Below are positions 45,575 to 59,759 of a stretch of 64,000 bases of DNA, piece by piece. How positions within the stretch are numbered: position 1 is the first letter of the stretch; every line of letters starts with the position of its first letter. The stretch comes from Pseudomonas chlororaphis subsp. aurantiaca. GTDB taxonomy: Bacteria > Pseudomonadota > Gammaproteobacteria > Pseudomonadales > Pseudomonadaceae. The stretch lies in the NCBI RefSeq assembly GCF_013466605.1, contig NZ_CP059162.1, positions 558,001-622,000 of the forward strand, read 5' to 3'. A model generated the notes under the pieces. That model did not search any database and was not told the DNA's origin. It saw only the letters and a program-made list of their open reading frames with translations. The position numbers and the translations under genes are program-made.

Positions 45575-47014
45575 TTACTGGGTCGGCCGGGCCTTGAGCT
45601 GTTCCGCCGCGGCCTTGGCCAGGTCCGGCGGCAGGAAGTCGCGGTCCGGGTTGTAGTCGGCTTTCAGGTAGCGCGACAGGTCCTGCAAGTCGCCCGGGTT
45701 GAGGGTGCCGGCGGCCTGCTTGAGGCGCAGGTTGTCGAGGATGTAGTCGTAACGGCTGTTGTTGTAGTTGCGCACCGAGGTATACAGCTGGCGCTGGGCA
45801 TCGAGCACGTCGACGATATTGCGCGTACCGACCTGATAACCGATTTCCGTGGCTTCCACCGCGCTCTGGTTGGAGATGATCGACTGGCGCCGTGCCTGGA
45901 CCTGTTCGACATCGGTGTTCACCGCGCGGTGCAGGTTGCGGGTGTTTTCCACCACCTGGCGGCGCAGGGCTTCACGTTGCTGCTCGCTCTGGCTCAGGCG
46001 CGAGTAGGACTCGCGGACCTGGGAGCTGGTCAGGCCTCCGCTGAAGATCGGAATGTTCAGTTGCAGGCCGACGGTGCGTTGTTCCACGTCGCTGCCATAA
46101 CGCTGGCCCAGCGGGTTGGGGTTGCTGAAACCGAGGGCGTCGTTGTCGCCTTTCTTGTATTGCGCTACCGCGTCTAGGGTCGGGGCATGGCCGGCCTTGC
46201 GCTGCTTGAGGGTTTCCTCGGCGGCGCTGACCGCGTAGTTGCTGGCCAGCAGGTTGAGGTTCTGCTTGGCCGCGGTATCGACCCAGGCCTTGGCGTCATT
46301 CGGGGTCGGCGCCAGCACCGGCAGGCTGTGGACGATGCCCTGGATCGAGTTGTACTGACGGTTGGTCAGGGTGATCAGGGCTTCGAACGCGTCATCCACC
46401 TGGCGCTGGGCGAGGATCCGGTTGGCCCGCGCGGTGTCGTAGCTGGCCTGGGATTGCAGGACGTCGGTCTTGTCCGACAGGCCGACGTCGAAGCGCTCGT
46501 TGGACTGGTCGAGCTGGCGCTTGAAGGCGGCTTCCTCGGCCTTGGTCGAGGCCAGGTTGTCCTGGGCGCGCAGCACCGAGAAGTAGCTCTCGGCGCTTTG
46601 CAGGATCAGGTTCTGTTCGGTGGCCGAGAGCTCCAGCGCGGCTTGCTCGTTGACGTCCTTGGCCGCTTGCAACTGGAACCAGCGGTCGGCGCGGAAAATC
46701 GGCTGGGCCAGGGTCGCCTGATACACGGTGCCGCTGCGGGTGGCGGTCATCGACGGTTCGTCGAACTTGGTCCGGGTGTTGTTCAGGTCGGCACCGGCCG
46801 AGAGGTTGGGCAGCAAACCGGCGCGAGCTTGTGGCACCACTTCCTTGCGTGCGTCGTAATCGGCGCGGGCGGCGGCGAGGTCGGCGTTGTTGTCCACCGC
46901 CTCCTGGTAGACGCTGACCAGGTCGGTTTTAGTGGTCAAGGGCGCTTCTGCTGCCCAGGCCATTCCATTGGACGCACAAGACACGGCGATGGCCAGTGAG
47001 AGTTTGCGCAGCAT
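45575..47014 (-). CDS. tolC: TolC-family outer membrane channel protein
   Basis: A 479-residue outer membrane efflux protein with signal peptide MLRKLSLAIAVSCASNGMAWA (cleaved near residue 21). It has the duplicated outer-membrane-factor layout, with long helical tunnel regions such as ARADYDARKEVVPQARAGLLPNLSAG and its second-half counterpart. By order it matches PA4974 (opmH), the TolC-like partner of type I secretion and efflux systems. No inner-membrane transporter or adaptor is encoded next to it. A TATACT-like element at 47042-47047 (minus strand) may be its -10 box. Confidence 0.9.
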   Translation of the reverse strand: MLRKLSLAIAVSCASNGMAWAAEAPLTTKTDLVSVYQEAVDNNADLAAARADYDARKEVVPQARAGLLPNLSAGADLNNTRTKFDEPSMTATRSGTVYQATLAQPIFRADRWFQLQAAKDVNEQAALELSATEQNLILQSAESYFSVLRAQDNLASTKAEEAAFKRQLDQSNERFDVGLSDKTDVLQSQASYDTARANRILAQRQVDDAFEALITLTNRQYNSIQGIVHSLPVLAPTPNDAKAWVDTAAKQNLNLLASNYAVSAAEETLKQRKAGHAPTLDAVAQYKKGDNDALGFSNPNPLGQRYGSDVEQRTVGLQLNIPIFSGGLTSSQVRESYSRLSQSEQQREALRRQVVENTRNLHRAVNTDVEQVQARRQSIISNQSAVEATEIGYQVGTRNIVDVLDAQRQLYTSVRNYNNSRYDYILDNLRLKQAAGTLNPGDLQDLSRYLKADYNPDRDFLPPDLAKAAAEQLKARPTQ

Positions 47015-47176
47015 TCGGCGATCCCTAGAGTTGATATTACGAGTATAATTCTGGCGCCAAGGCTAAGTCCCGGCCTGTGCAGCGTCAAGGTTCGACGCAA
47101 CCCAGCGAGTGTAGATGCGCCTGCGAAGGGCAACAATCCTGCATTTACGCCATTCATCACGCTGTTTGCCGTGGGG

Positions 47177-47206
47177 TTGGCGTTCTGTGCCGGCTTTGTC
47201 TAGACT
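47177..47206 (+). promoter_or_regulatory. Candidate promoter for the thiC riboswitch leader
   Basis: TTGGCG (47177-47182), an 18-bp spacer and TAGACT (47201-47206) precede the TPP aptamer by about 10 nt, the position expected for the start of a riboswitch-controlled transcript. Confidence 0.5.
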
Positions 47207-47215
47207 GGCCGAGTT

Positions 47216-49380
<2,165 letters not shown>

Positions 49381-49386
49381 GCGACA

Positions 49387-49458
49387 AGTTGCAAGCTTCA
49401 AGCTGTAAGTTAAAGGCATAGCGGTCCTGCTTTTTCTTGCAGCTTGAGGCTTGCAGCT
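49387..49458. repeat. Inverted repeat after thiC
   Basis: 23-bp arms at 49387-49409 and 49436-49458 (AGCTTCAAGCTGTAAG-type) are reverse complements with three mismatches. Such GCTTGAAGCTGCAAGC elements recur between genes in pseudomonads. It separates thiC from the cytX remnant. Confidence 0.75.
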
Positions 49459-49490
49459 AGCGCTCCTTTCTCTCCCCCGAGATAACCGTC

Positions 49491-50223
49491 TTGAACACTT
49501 ACTCACCAGACACTGCGGTGCCCGCCGACAGACGTGTATTCGGCGCGCGCGATCTGTATCGCGATCGCCATGCCGTTGTCATGGCTGCCGCTGATCGCTG
49601 ACTACTCGAGGTTCGGCAAGCGTGCGCGCAATGTGTTTGGCGGTACGGCGCTGGGGTTCTTTATCGGCAACCTGTGGCTGATGAGCCTGGGCGTGGCCTA
49701 CACCCTGGCCTTTGCGCCGAGGGTGAAGCCAATGCTCTGTTGCTGGCGCTGGCCGGCGCGGGCCTGGGGATTCCGCTGTTGCTGATCCTGCTGGACGTGT
49801 CGGAAAACGCCTTTGCCGATATCCATTCGGCCGCAGTTTCCAGCGGCATTCTGCTGCGCCTGAAGGTCGAGCGCCTGGCCCTGGCCATTGGCGTGCTCTG
49901 CACCCTGATCGCCTGCCTGGCGCCGTTGGCCCAGTATCAGAACTTCCTGCTGCTGATCGGCTCGGTGTTCGCACCGCTGTTCGGCGTGGTGCTGGTGGAT
50001 CACTTCATCCTGCGCAAGCGCAGTGCCCAGGTGTCGTCGGTAGGTTTGCGCTGGCCGGCGTTGCTGGCCTGGCTGGGTGGGGTTGGCACCTACCACCTGC
50101 TGGCCAACCTCTATCCGGTATCCGGACGTTGGCGCAACCCTGCCGTCACTGGTGCTGGCAGGGCTGCTGCAAGGGCTGCTGGGGCGGGCCTTCAGCTACG
50201 GCCAGGAAACAGCTCGGGCTTGA
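49491..50223 (+). pseudogene. cytX: Broken cytX-like (NCS1 hydroxymethylpyrimidine/cytosine permease) gene
   Basis: Fragments of one NCS1-family permease lie in shifting frames. From TTG 49491 the frame gives LNTYSPDTAVPADRRVFGAR then DL, and jumps at about 49556 into IAIAMPLSWLPLIADYSRFG in another frame, so most of the first half (roughly 200 codons by my recollection of CytX) is missing. A one-base loss near 49720 shifts frame between TLAFAP and GEANALLLALAG. A 7-bp tandem duplication (TATCCGG, 50112-50118 and 50119-50125) shifts it again before the tail DVGATLPSLVLAGLLQGLL, ending at TGA 50221-50223. Such genes usually follow thiC and import thiamine pyrimidine precursors; this copy cannot be functional. 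Confidence 0.88.
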
Positions 50224-50938
50224 GAATGCCGTTGAGGCGGTTGTAAGGGATCTTCAGTTCGATGTGGCCCAGCGCGTAAGGCGCGATCACCGACACGTTG
50301 TACTTGAGGATCACGCCGCCGTAGGTCAGCGCCACGTTCGGGGTTTTCTGGAACGGCCAGCTCTTGATGAACTCCGGCTCCTGGTCCAGCTTGGTGCTGA
50401 TCAGCCAGCTGTTGTGGGCCACCTGGGCGGCCTTCCAGAACGCGGCTTCCTGGCCCGGGCGCAGCATGTCGGGCAGGGTCAGTTCCTTGTGCAGCTCGCG
50501 CGAGTAGTTGATGAAACCACGACCGGGCGTGCCGTGGGCGCCGCCGGTGTCCAGGTAGCTGGCCAGTTCGATGATCACCAGGCCGTCATGCTGTTCGCGT
50601 ACCTTGGCTTGCAGGTACATGCTGTTGCGGCTGTCGGCCTCGCGCAGGAACTTCTCCCGATAGGCGCTCAGTGTCGCTGGCACGGCCTGGTCCGCAGTGG
50701 TGCGGGTCATCTGCAGCAGGCGCTTTTCAATCAGCGCATCCAGTTGCGGCTCGTCGGCGAAGTGCACGGTGTCGATGTTCACCAGCGGGCAATCCTGATT
50801 GCTGCAGCCGGGCTTGATCTGTTCCGACTTGTCGCTGGTGCTTTGCAGGGGCTTTTGATAGCTGGGTTGGAACAGGCTTTGGCAGGCGCCCAGGGTCAGG
50901 GCCAGGCAAGCCACGGAGGCGATTTTAAGAAGCGACAT
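50192..50938 (-). CDS. Lipoprotein with RsiV/DUF3298-type domain (PA4972-like)
   Basis: A 248-residue predicted lipoprotein: signal MSLLKIASVACLALTLGACQS with lipobox LGAC and Cys19. The mature part resembles DUF3298/DUF4163 (RsiV-like) proteins, with YLDTGGAHGTPGRGFINYS and LTLPDMLRPGQEAAFW. By order it is PA4972-like. Its 3' end overlaps the 3' end of the cytX remnant by 32 bp on the opposite strand. Function unknown; similar domains occur in proteins of the envelope. Confidence 0.82.
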   Translation of the reverse strand: MSLLKIASVACLALTLGACQSLFQPSYQKPLQSTSDKSEQIKPGCSNQDCPLVNIDTVHFADEPQLDALIEKRLLQMTRTTADQAVPATLSAYREKFLREADSRNSMYLQAKVREQHDGLVIIELASYLDTGGAHGTPGRGFINYSRELHKELTLPDMLRPGQEAAFWKAAQVAHNSWLISTKLDQEPEFIKSWPFQKTPNVALTYGGVILKYNVSVIAPYALGHIELKIPYNRLNGILKPELFPGRS

Positions 50939-51162
50939 GTGCGTCCTTGATAAACCAGAGGTAGGCAAAAGTTACCGGCTTCGACTGCCTGCGGGGCAAT
51001 CAGTTCGCCACTAAGCTCAATAGAGGCAATTAGATTAGGTTTGCCCCCTTGCCGTCTATCCCGCTGATGGCAAAGGGGCTGCATCATCGGTCACCGGCGC
51101 GTTAGGATGGCGCGATGTCGAGGGGGGAGCCTCGGATCTGGCCGCAGGAAACGAGGATTGCT

Positions 51163-51780
51163 ATGACGGACTTTGCCAACACCACGCCGACCACTGTCGA
51201 TATCGTTCGGCGCGAGAAATGCTTCCAGGGTTTTTATCAGCTCGACCGTGTGCACCTGCGCCACGAGCTGTTTGCCGGTGGCATGGGGCGCGAGATCAGT
51301 CGTGAAATCTTTGTGCGTCATGATGCTGTCTGCGTGCTGCCGTACGATCCGCAACGCGATGAAGTGGTCTTGGTCGAGCAATTTCGCGTCGGCGCCATGG
51401 GGAAAACCGCGACCCCCTGGTTGATCGAACTGGTCGCCGGTCTGATCGACAAGGACGAGCAGCCGGAAGAAGTTGCTCACCGCGAAGCGCAGGAGGAAGC
51501 TGGACTGACATTCTCCGCGCTGTGGCCGATGACCCAGTATTTCCCGTCGCCGGGGGGCAGTACCGAGTTCGTGCACCTGTACCTGGGGCGTTGCGACAGC
51601 AGCGGTGCCGGTGGCCTGCATGGGCTGGTGGAAGAGGCAGAGGATATTCGCGTGTCGGTCTGGGCTTTTGAAGACGCACTGCAGGCGGTAAGGGATGGGC
51701 GGATTTCCAACGCGGCGAGCATTATTGCCTTGCAATGGCTGGCTTTGAACCGCGTTGAAGTGAGGGGGTTATGGTCGTAA
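51163..51780 (+). CDS. nudF: ADP-ribose pyrophosphatase NudF
   Basis: A 205-residue Nudix hydrolase that splits ADP-ribose. The Nudix box GLIDKDEQPEEVAHREAQ continues into EEAGL (about residues 89-111) with all acidic residues present, preceded by the ADPRase-type VLVEQFRVGAM segment. The start MTDFANTTPTTVDIV has GAGG upstream. It overlaps the next gene by 10 nt and begins a run of small housekeeping genes leading to parE. Confidence 0.93.
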   Translation: MTDFANTTPTTVDIVRREKCFQGFYQLDRVHLRHELFAGGMGREISREIFVRHDAVCVLPYDPQRDEVVLVEQFRVGAMGKTATPWLIELVAGLIDKDEQPEEVAHREAQEEAGLTFSALWPMTQYFPSPGGSTEFVHLYLGRCDSSGAGGLHGLVEEAEDIRVSVWAFEDALQAVRDGRISNAASIIALQWLALNRVEVRGLWS

Positions 51781-52223
51781 ACAAAGTGCGCGATCGCTAC
51801 CGGGTCGATCTCGTGGGGCTGCAAGCGTCCTGCGAGGCCAACTATGCCCGACTGATGCGCCTGTTGCCCGACATGCGCAACCAGCCGGTGGCGCGGCGGA
51901 TCGCGGTGACCCAGGGCGACCAGATGCTCGGCGTGTTGGCGCTGGAGGTGCTGCTGGCCTGTCCTTACACCACCACCCTGCAGGTGCGCCAGGAACACAG
52001 CCTGCCCTGGCTGCCGGTGCCGCAGCTGGAAGTTCAGGTCTACCACGACGCGCGCATGGCCGAAGTCATCAGTGCCGAGCACGCCCGGCGCTTTCGTGGC
52101 ATCTATCCGTATCCGAATGCCTTCATGCACCAGCCGGACGAGAAGGCCCAGCTCAATGTGTTTCTCGGCGAATGGCTGAGCCACTGCCTGGCTTGCGGTC
52201 ATGAGTTCGAGGCCGTGCGGTAG
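51771..52223 (+). CDS. DUF1249 protein (YqiB-like)
   Basis: A 150-residue protein of the DUF1249 family, equivalent to E. coli YqiB, which in E. coli also sits between nudF and cpdA. Readable segments are ANYARLMRLLPDM, YTTTLQVRQEH and the C-terminal YPNAFMHQPDEKAQLNVFLG. It overlaps nudF by 10 nt. Function unknown. Confidence 0.88.
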   Translation: MVVNKVRDRYRVDLVGLQASCEANYARLMRLLPDMRNQPVARRIAVTQGDQMLGVLALEVLLACPYTTTLQVRQEHSLPWLPVPQLEVQVYHDARMAEVISAEHARRFRGIYPYPNAFMHQPDEKAQLNVFLGEWLSHCLACGHEFEAVR

Positions 52224-52322
52224 ATGTGAACTGCGTCCGGTTCGCCGGTTTCCTCTTTTGAATTTCCCCCAGCATAATTGCCTCCATTCCTCACTTCCCG
52301 TGACACGCCCTGGGAGGCCGCC

Positions 52323-53138
52323 TTGCCGAGCGTATCCACTCTGACCACCGACGATCCCGTGTTGCTGGTGCAGTTGTCCGACAGCCATCTGTTCGCCGAA
52401 GCGGACGGCACGCTGCTGGGCATGAATACCCGCGACAGCCTGCAGCGGGTGATCGACTTGGTGCTGGAGCAGCAACCGCGGATCGACCTGATGCTGGCCA
52501 CGGGCGATCTGTCCCAGGACGGTACGCTGGAGTCCTATCAGCTATTTCGTGACATGACCCGACGGATTCCGGCGCCGGCGCGCTGGATACCCGGCAACCA
52601 CGACGAGCCGCAACTCATGGCGCAGGCGGCGACCGAGAGTTCGTTGCTGGCGCCGGTGGTGGACATCGGCAACTGGCGGATCATCCTGCTCGACTCGGCC
52701 GTACCGGGTTCGGTACCGGGTTACCTGCAGGACGAGCAGCTGCAGTTGCTCGCCAGCGCCCTGAGCGAAGCCCCCGAGCGTCATCACCTGGTGTGCCTGC
52801 ACCATCATCCGGTCTCCATCGGTTGTGCCTGGATGGAGCCCATCGGGCTGCGCAATCCGCACGCGCTGTTCGCCGTGCTGGAGCGCTTTCAGCAGGCGCG
52901 CGCGGTGCTCTGGGGCCATGTGCATCAGGAAATCGACCGTCAGCAGGGGGCTTTGCGACTGCTGGCATCGCCCTCGACCTGCATTCAGTTCGAGCCGGGC
53001 AGCGAGGATTTCAAGGTCGGTGAGACCGCGCCGGGTTATCGCTGGCTGCGCCTGCTGCCCGATGGGCGCCTGGAAACCGGTGTCGAGCGGGTCACCGGCT
53101 TCGATTTCCAGGTCGATTACGGCAGCGACGGCTACTGA
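52323..53138 (+). CDS. cpdA: 3',5'-cyclic-AMP phosphodiesterase CpdA
   Basis: A 271-residue calcineurin-like phosphoesterase that lowers cAMP. Metal-binding motifs are LSDSHLF, ATGDLSQDGT, GNHDEP, HHHPVS and GHVHQE in the right order. TTG is used as start (MPSVSTLTTDDPVLLVQ), with GGGAGG 5 nt upstream; an in-frame start 45 nt earlier has no such site. The context nudF-yqiB-cpdA-yqiA-parE is conserved in gammaproteobacteria. Confidence 0.93.
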   Translation: MPSVSTLTTDDPVLLVQLSDSHLFAEADGTLLGMNTRDSLQRVIDLVLEQQPRIDLMLATGDLSQDGTLESYQLFRDMTRRIPAPARWIPGNHDEPQLMAQAATESSLLAPVVDIGNWRIILLDSAVPGSVPGYLQDEQLQLLASALSEAPERHHLVCLHHHPVSIGCAWMEPIGLRNPHALFAVLERFQQARAVLWGHVHQEIDRQQGALRLLASPSTCIQFEPGSEDFKVGETAPGYRWLRLLPDGRLETGVERVTGFDFQVDYGSDGY

Positions 53139-53254
53139 TTCCGCCCCGGAACCGCAGTCTGCGGCGGCAGGCCAAAGGGATACACCTGAACACAAGTCAA
53201 GCGGCGATACACCCTGTAAACTGCGCCTTTTTGCACGATGCAAAGGGAGTACGC

Positions 53255-53863
53255 ATGTCCGGTTCGATCCTGTATATCCACGGCTTCAACAGCGCACCGG
53301 CGTCGAAGAAAGCCAGCCAGCTGATCGCTGTGATGGAGGCGATCGGCCGCGGTGAACAGCTGCGCGTGCCGGCGTTGCATCATCATCCGCGCGAGGCCAT
53401 TGGCCAGTTGGAGCAGGCGATTGCCGAACTCGGACGGCCGCTGCTGGTCGGCAGCTCTCTCGGCGGCTACTATGCGACTCACCTTGCCGAGCGCCACGGC
53501 CTGAAAGCCCTGCTGATCAACCCCGCGGTCAGTCCGCACCGGATGTTCGACGGCTTTCTGGGCACGCAGACCAACCTTTATACCGGGGAAACCTGGGAAC
53601 TGACCCACGACCACGTGACGGCCCTGGCCGAACTGGAAGTGCCGGCGCCCCAGGACCCGCAGCGGTTCCAGGTCTGGCTGCAGACAGGTGACGAGACGCT
53701 GGACTATCGCAGCGCCCAGCTGTATTACCGAGCCTGTGCCTTGCGCATCCAGGCCGGCGGCGACCATAGTTTCCAGGGTTTTGCCGGACAATTGCCGGCG
53801 TTGTTGAATTTTGCCGGCATCGGTCCGGATCAGTACCAGGCGATCGATTTCACCTCGCTGTGA
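53255..53863 (+). CDS. yqiA: YqiA-family esterase
   Basis: A 202-residue alpha/beta-hydrolase. The start MSGSILYIHGFNSAP follows an AGGGAG site. The nucleophile elbow is GSSLGGYYA (Ser near residue 68) and the catalytic His is in GGDHSF near the C-terminus. It is directly upstream of parE, as in E. coli. Substrate unknown; esterase activity on short acyl esters is known for the family. Confidence 0.9.
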   Translation: MSGSILYIHGFNSAPASKKASQLIAVMEAIGRGEQLRVPALHHHPREAIGQLEQAIAELGRPLLVGSSLGGYYATHLAERHGLKALLINPAVSPHRMFDGFLGTQTNLYTGETWELTHDHVTALAELEVPAPQDPQRFQVWLQTGDETLDYRSAQLYYRACALRIQAGGDHSFQGFAGQLPALLNFAGIGPDQYQAIDFTSL

Positions 53864-53905
53864 AACCTCGCTTCTATTTCATTGAACGACTAACGACGAG
53901 ACCCC

Positions 53906-55813
53906 ATGGCCACTCCCAGCGCTAGCTCTTATAACGCAGACGCCATCGAAGTCCTCTCGGGCCTCGACCCGGTGCGCAAACGCCCGGGCATGTACACCGA
54001 TACCACCCGGCCTAACCACCTCGCCCAGGAAGTCATCGACAACAGTGTCGACGAAGCCCTGGCGGGGCACGCGAAGTCGATCCAGGTCATCCTGCATGCC
54101 GACCATTCCCTGGAAGTGTCCGATGACGGCCGCGGCATGCCGGTGGACATTCACCCGGAAGAGGGTGTGTCCGGCGTCGAGCTGATCCTCACCAAGCTCC
54201 ATGCGGGCGGCAAGTTTTCCAACAAGAACTACCAGTTCTCCGGCGGTCTGCACGGGGTGGGTATTTCCGTGGTCAACGCCCTGTCGACCCAGGTGCGGGT
54301 GCGGGTCAAGCGTGACGGCAGCGAATACCAGATGACCTTCGCCGATGGTTTCAAGGCCACCGAGCTGGAAGTGGTCGGCAGCGTCGGCAAACGCAATACC
54401 GGGACCAGCGTGTACTTCGCCCCGGATCCGAAATACTTCGATTCGCCAAAATTCTCCGTCAGCCGCCTCAAGCATGTGCTCAAGGCCAAGGCCGTGTTGT
54501 GCCCGGGGCTGCTGGTCAGCTTCGAAGACAAAGGCACCGGCGAGAAGGTCGAGTGGCATTATGAAGACGGCCTGCGCTCCTACCTGGTGGACGCGGTCAG
54601 CGAATTCGAACGCCTGCCGACCGAACCTTTCTGCGGCAGCCTGGCGGGTAACAAGGAAGCGGTGGACTGGGCCCTGCTGTGGCTGCCGGAAGGCGGCGAC
54701 AGCGTGCAGGAAAGCTACGTCAACCTGATCCCGACCGCCCAGGGCGGTACCCACGTCAACGGTTTGCGCCAGGGCCTGCTGGACGCCATGCGCGAGTTCT
54801 GCGAATTCCGCAACCTGCTGCCGCGCGGCCTGAAGCTGGCGCCGGAAGACGTCTGGGAACGCATCGCCTTCGTTTTGTCGATGAAGATGCAGGACGCACA
54901 GTTCTCCGGCCAGACCAAGGAGCGCCTGTCATCCCGCGAGGCGGCGGCCTTCGTTTCGGGCGTGGTCAAGGACGCGTTCAGCCTGTGGCTCAACGCCAAC
55001 CCTGAGCTGGGCATGCAACTGGCGGAGCTGGCCATCAGCAACGCCGGCCGTCGCCTCAAGGCCAGCAAGAAGGTCGAGCGCAAGCGCATCACCCAGGGCC
55101 CGGCGCTGCCAGGCAAGCTGGCGGACTGCGCCGGCCAGGACCCGATGCGTTCCGAGCTGTTCCTGGTGGAGGGTGACTCCGCCGGTGGTTCGGCCAAGCA
55201 GGCGCGGGACAAGGAATTCCAGGCGATCCTGCCGCTGCGCGGCAAGATCCTCAACACCTGGGAAGTCGATGGCAGCGAAGTCCTGGCCAGCCAGGAAGTG
55301 CACAACATCGCTGTGGCCATCGGGGTCGACCCGGGCGCCGAGGACATGAGCCAGCTGCGCTACGGCAAGATCTGCATCCTCGCCGACGCCGACTCCGACG
55401 GCTTGCACATCGCGACGCTGCTCTGCGCGCTATTCGTCCAGCACTTCCGCCCGCTGGTGGATGCCGGCCACGTCTACGTGGCGATGCCGCCGCTGTACCG
55501 CATCGACCTGGGCAAGGAAATCTACTACGCCCTCGACGAGGCCGAGCGCGATGGCATCCTCGATCGCCTGGTGGCCGAGAAGAAGCGTGGCAAGCCGCAA
55601 GTCACCCGATTCAAGGGCCTGGGTGAAATGAACCCGCCGCAACTGCGCGAAACCACCATGGACCCGAACACCCGGCGCCTGGTGCAGTTGACCCTCGGTG
55701 AGGATTTCGCCGCGACCTCGGAAATGATGGACATGCTGCTGGCGAAGAAACGCGCCGGCGATCGCAAGAGCTGGCTGGAGTCCAAGGGTAACCTGGCCGA
55801 GGTTCTGGCCTGA
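53906..55813 (+). CDS. parE: DNA topoisomerase IV subunit B ParE
   Basis: A 635-residue ATPase subunit of topoisomerase IV, which separates sister chromosomes. GHKL motifs EVIDNSVDEALAG, DDGRGMPVD and GGLHGVGISVVNAL are present, followed by the TOPRIM segments LVEGDSAGGSAKQARD and DADSDG. The length is normal. The TGA overlaps the next ATG (TGATG); parC follows two genes later. Confidence 0.96.
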   Translation: MATPSASSYNADAIEVLSGLDPVRKRPGMYTDTTRPNHLAQEVIDNSVDEALAGHAKSIQVILHADHSLEVSDDGRGMPVDIHPEEGVSGVELILTKLHAGGKFSNKNYQFSGGLHGVGISVVNALSTQVRVRVKRDGSEYQMTFADGFKATELEVVGSVGKRNTGTSVYFAPDPKYFDSPKFSVSRLKHVLKAKAVLCPGLLVSFEDKGTGEKVEWHYEDGLRSYLVDAVSEFERLPTEPFCGSLAGNKEAVDWALLWLPEGGDSVQESYVNLIPTAQGGTHVNGLRQGLLDAMREFCEFRNLLPRGLKLAPEDVWERIAFVLSMKMQDAQFSGQTKERLSSREAAAFVSGVVKDAFSLWLNANPELGMQLAELAISNAGRRLKASKKVERKRITQGPALPGKLADCAGQDPMRSELFLVEGDSAGGSAKQARDKEFQAILPLRGKILNTWEVDGSEVLASQEVHNIAVAIGVDPGAEDMSQLRYGKICILADADSDGLHIATLLCALFVQHFRPLVDAGHVYVAMPPLYRIDLGKEIYYALDEAERDGILDRLVAEKKRGKPQVTRFKGLGEMNPPQLRETTMDPNTRRLVQLTLGEDFAATSEMMDMLLAKKRAGDRKSWLESKGNLAEVLA

Positions 55814-56792
55814 TGCGCAGAGGCTTTGCCCTGGCGTTACTGCTATTGGCAACCTCGGCGATGGCCGACCCTTTGCCCGAGTTGAGGCTGCTGGCCGAGC
55901 ATCCGGTGGACGGCATGCGTGGCGGCAACCTGTCGGGGCTGGCGTTGTGCGGCAAGGAACTGTGGACGGTCTCCGACCGTGACGATGACCAGATCTATCG
56001 GCTCGATACCAGCGACCGCGTCTGGCAGGCCGAGACCGTGCGCATCGACGTACCGCCGGTGCCGGACAGCGGTTTGCCCTGGGGCTTGAACTCACGCACC
56101 TGGGTCGCTTCGTTCGTGCGCGGCGGCGACCTGGATTTCGAGGGCATCACCTGCGACAGCGCCGGCAACAAGTATGTGGTCAGCGAATCCCACGCGGCGG
56201 TGCTGCAACTGGCGCCGACGGGTTCGGCCGCCTGGTTGAAGATTTCGCCGATCATGGTACGCGAGGCGCGGGCCAGCGGTATGTTGCTGCACTTCAATGC
56301 CTTGTTCGAAGGCCTGGCGGTCAACCCGGCCGGCGACCGGATCTGGCTGGCCGCCGAGCGCGAGCGCCGCGGGCTGCTGTTGATCAAGCGCCAGCAGAGT
56401 GTCTGGGACTGCGATGGCGGCTGTGTGCTGCTCAGCGAGGCCGGGCTGGAAATGCAGCCACCGCAGATGCCCAAGGCCAAGGCGGGGTCCCGGGACTTCG
56501 CCGACCTGTCACTGTTCGAGGGCAAGTTGTTCACCCTCGAGCGCAATGCGTTTCAGGTCTGTCGTCGTGATGCGTCGACGGCCAAGGTCGAGCGTTGCTG
56601 GTCGTTTGCCGCCGAGGCGTTGCAGGAACACCGGCGTTATCCACAGGACTATGGCCTGACCGAGGCGCTGGTGGTGGATGCCGATGGCGCCTGGATCGGT
56701 GTGGATAACAACACCGGTGCCCGTGCCGACGGTGAAAAACGCCCGATCATCTGGCGTTTCGCCGCGCCCGAGGGCGGTTGGAGTGCCAAGCC

Positions 56793-56796
<4 letters not shown>
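55813..56796 (+). CDS. Exported esterase-like activity of phytase family protein
   Basis: A 327-residue protein with signal peptide MRRGFALALLLLATSAMA, so periplasmic or secreted. The mature part fits the phytase-like/SdiA-regulated beta-propeller family (NLSGLALCGKELWTVSDRDDDQIYRL, DLDFEGITCD, FEGLAVNP). It is equivalent in order to PA4966. It is translationally coupled to parE and to the next gene. Substrate unknown. Confidence 0.82.
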
Positions 56797-59583
<2,787 letters not shown>

Positions 59584-59759
59584 TGCGGCTTAGAGCGTCC
59601 GATCTGCGATTTAACCGGTAGAACGGCGCTACAACACTGGAGTCATGGCGCATATTCACGGATGATATGCGCTTTCAAGCGCCGGCGTGGCTGAGCGTTA
59701 TTCAGGGTTATTTTGAGTATTTACACTGTGGCTAGCCTTGTGGCCGCCACCTGGATGGG

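Noticed and set aside
47044..47049. TATAAT on the plus strand as a thiC promoter
   Set aside because: It lies about 170 bp before the riboswitch and within the likely tolC promoter on the other strand. A better-spaced -35/-10 pair is directly before the aptamer.
49674..50246. A 190-codon open frame as an intact short transporter
   Set aside because: Its first residues are out of frame with the permease and its last ones follow a 7-bp duplication, so it is only a fragment of the broken cytX gene.
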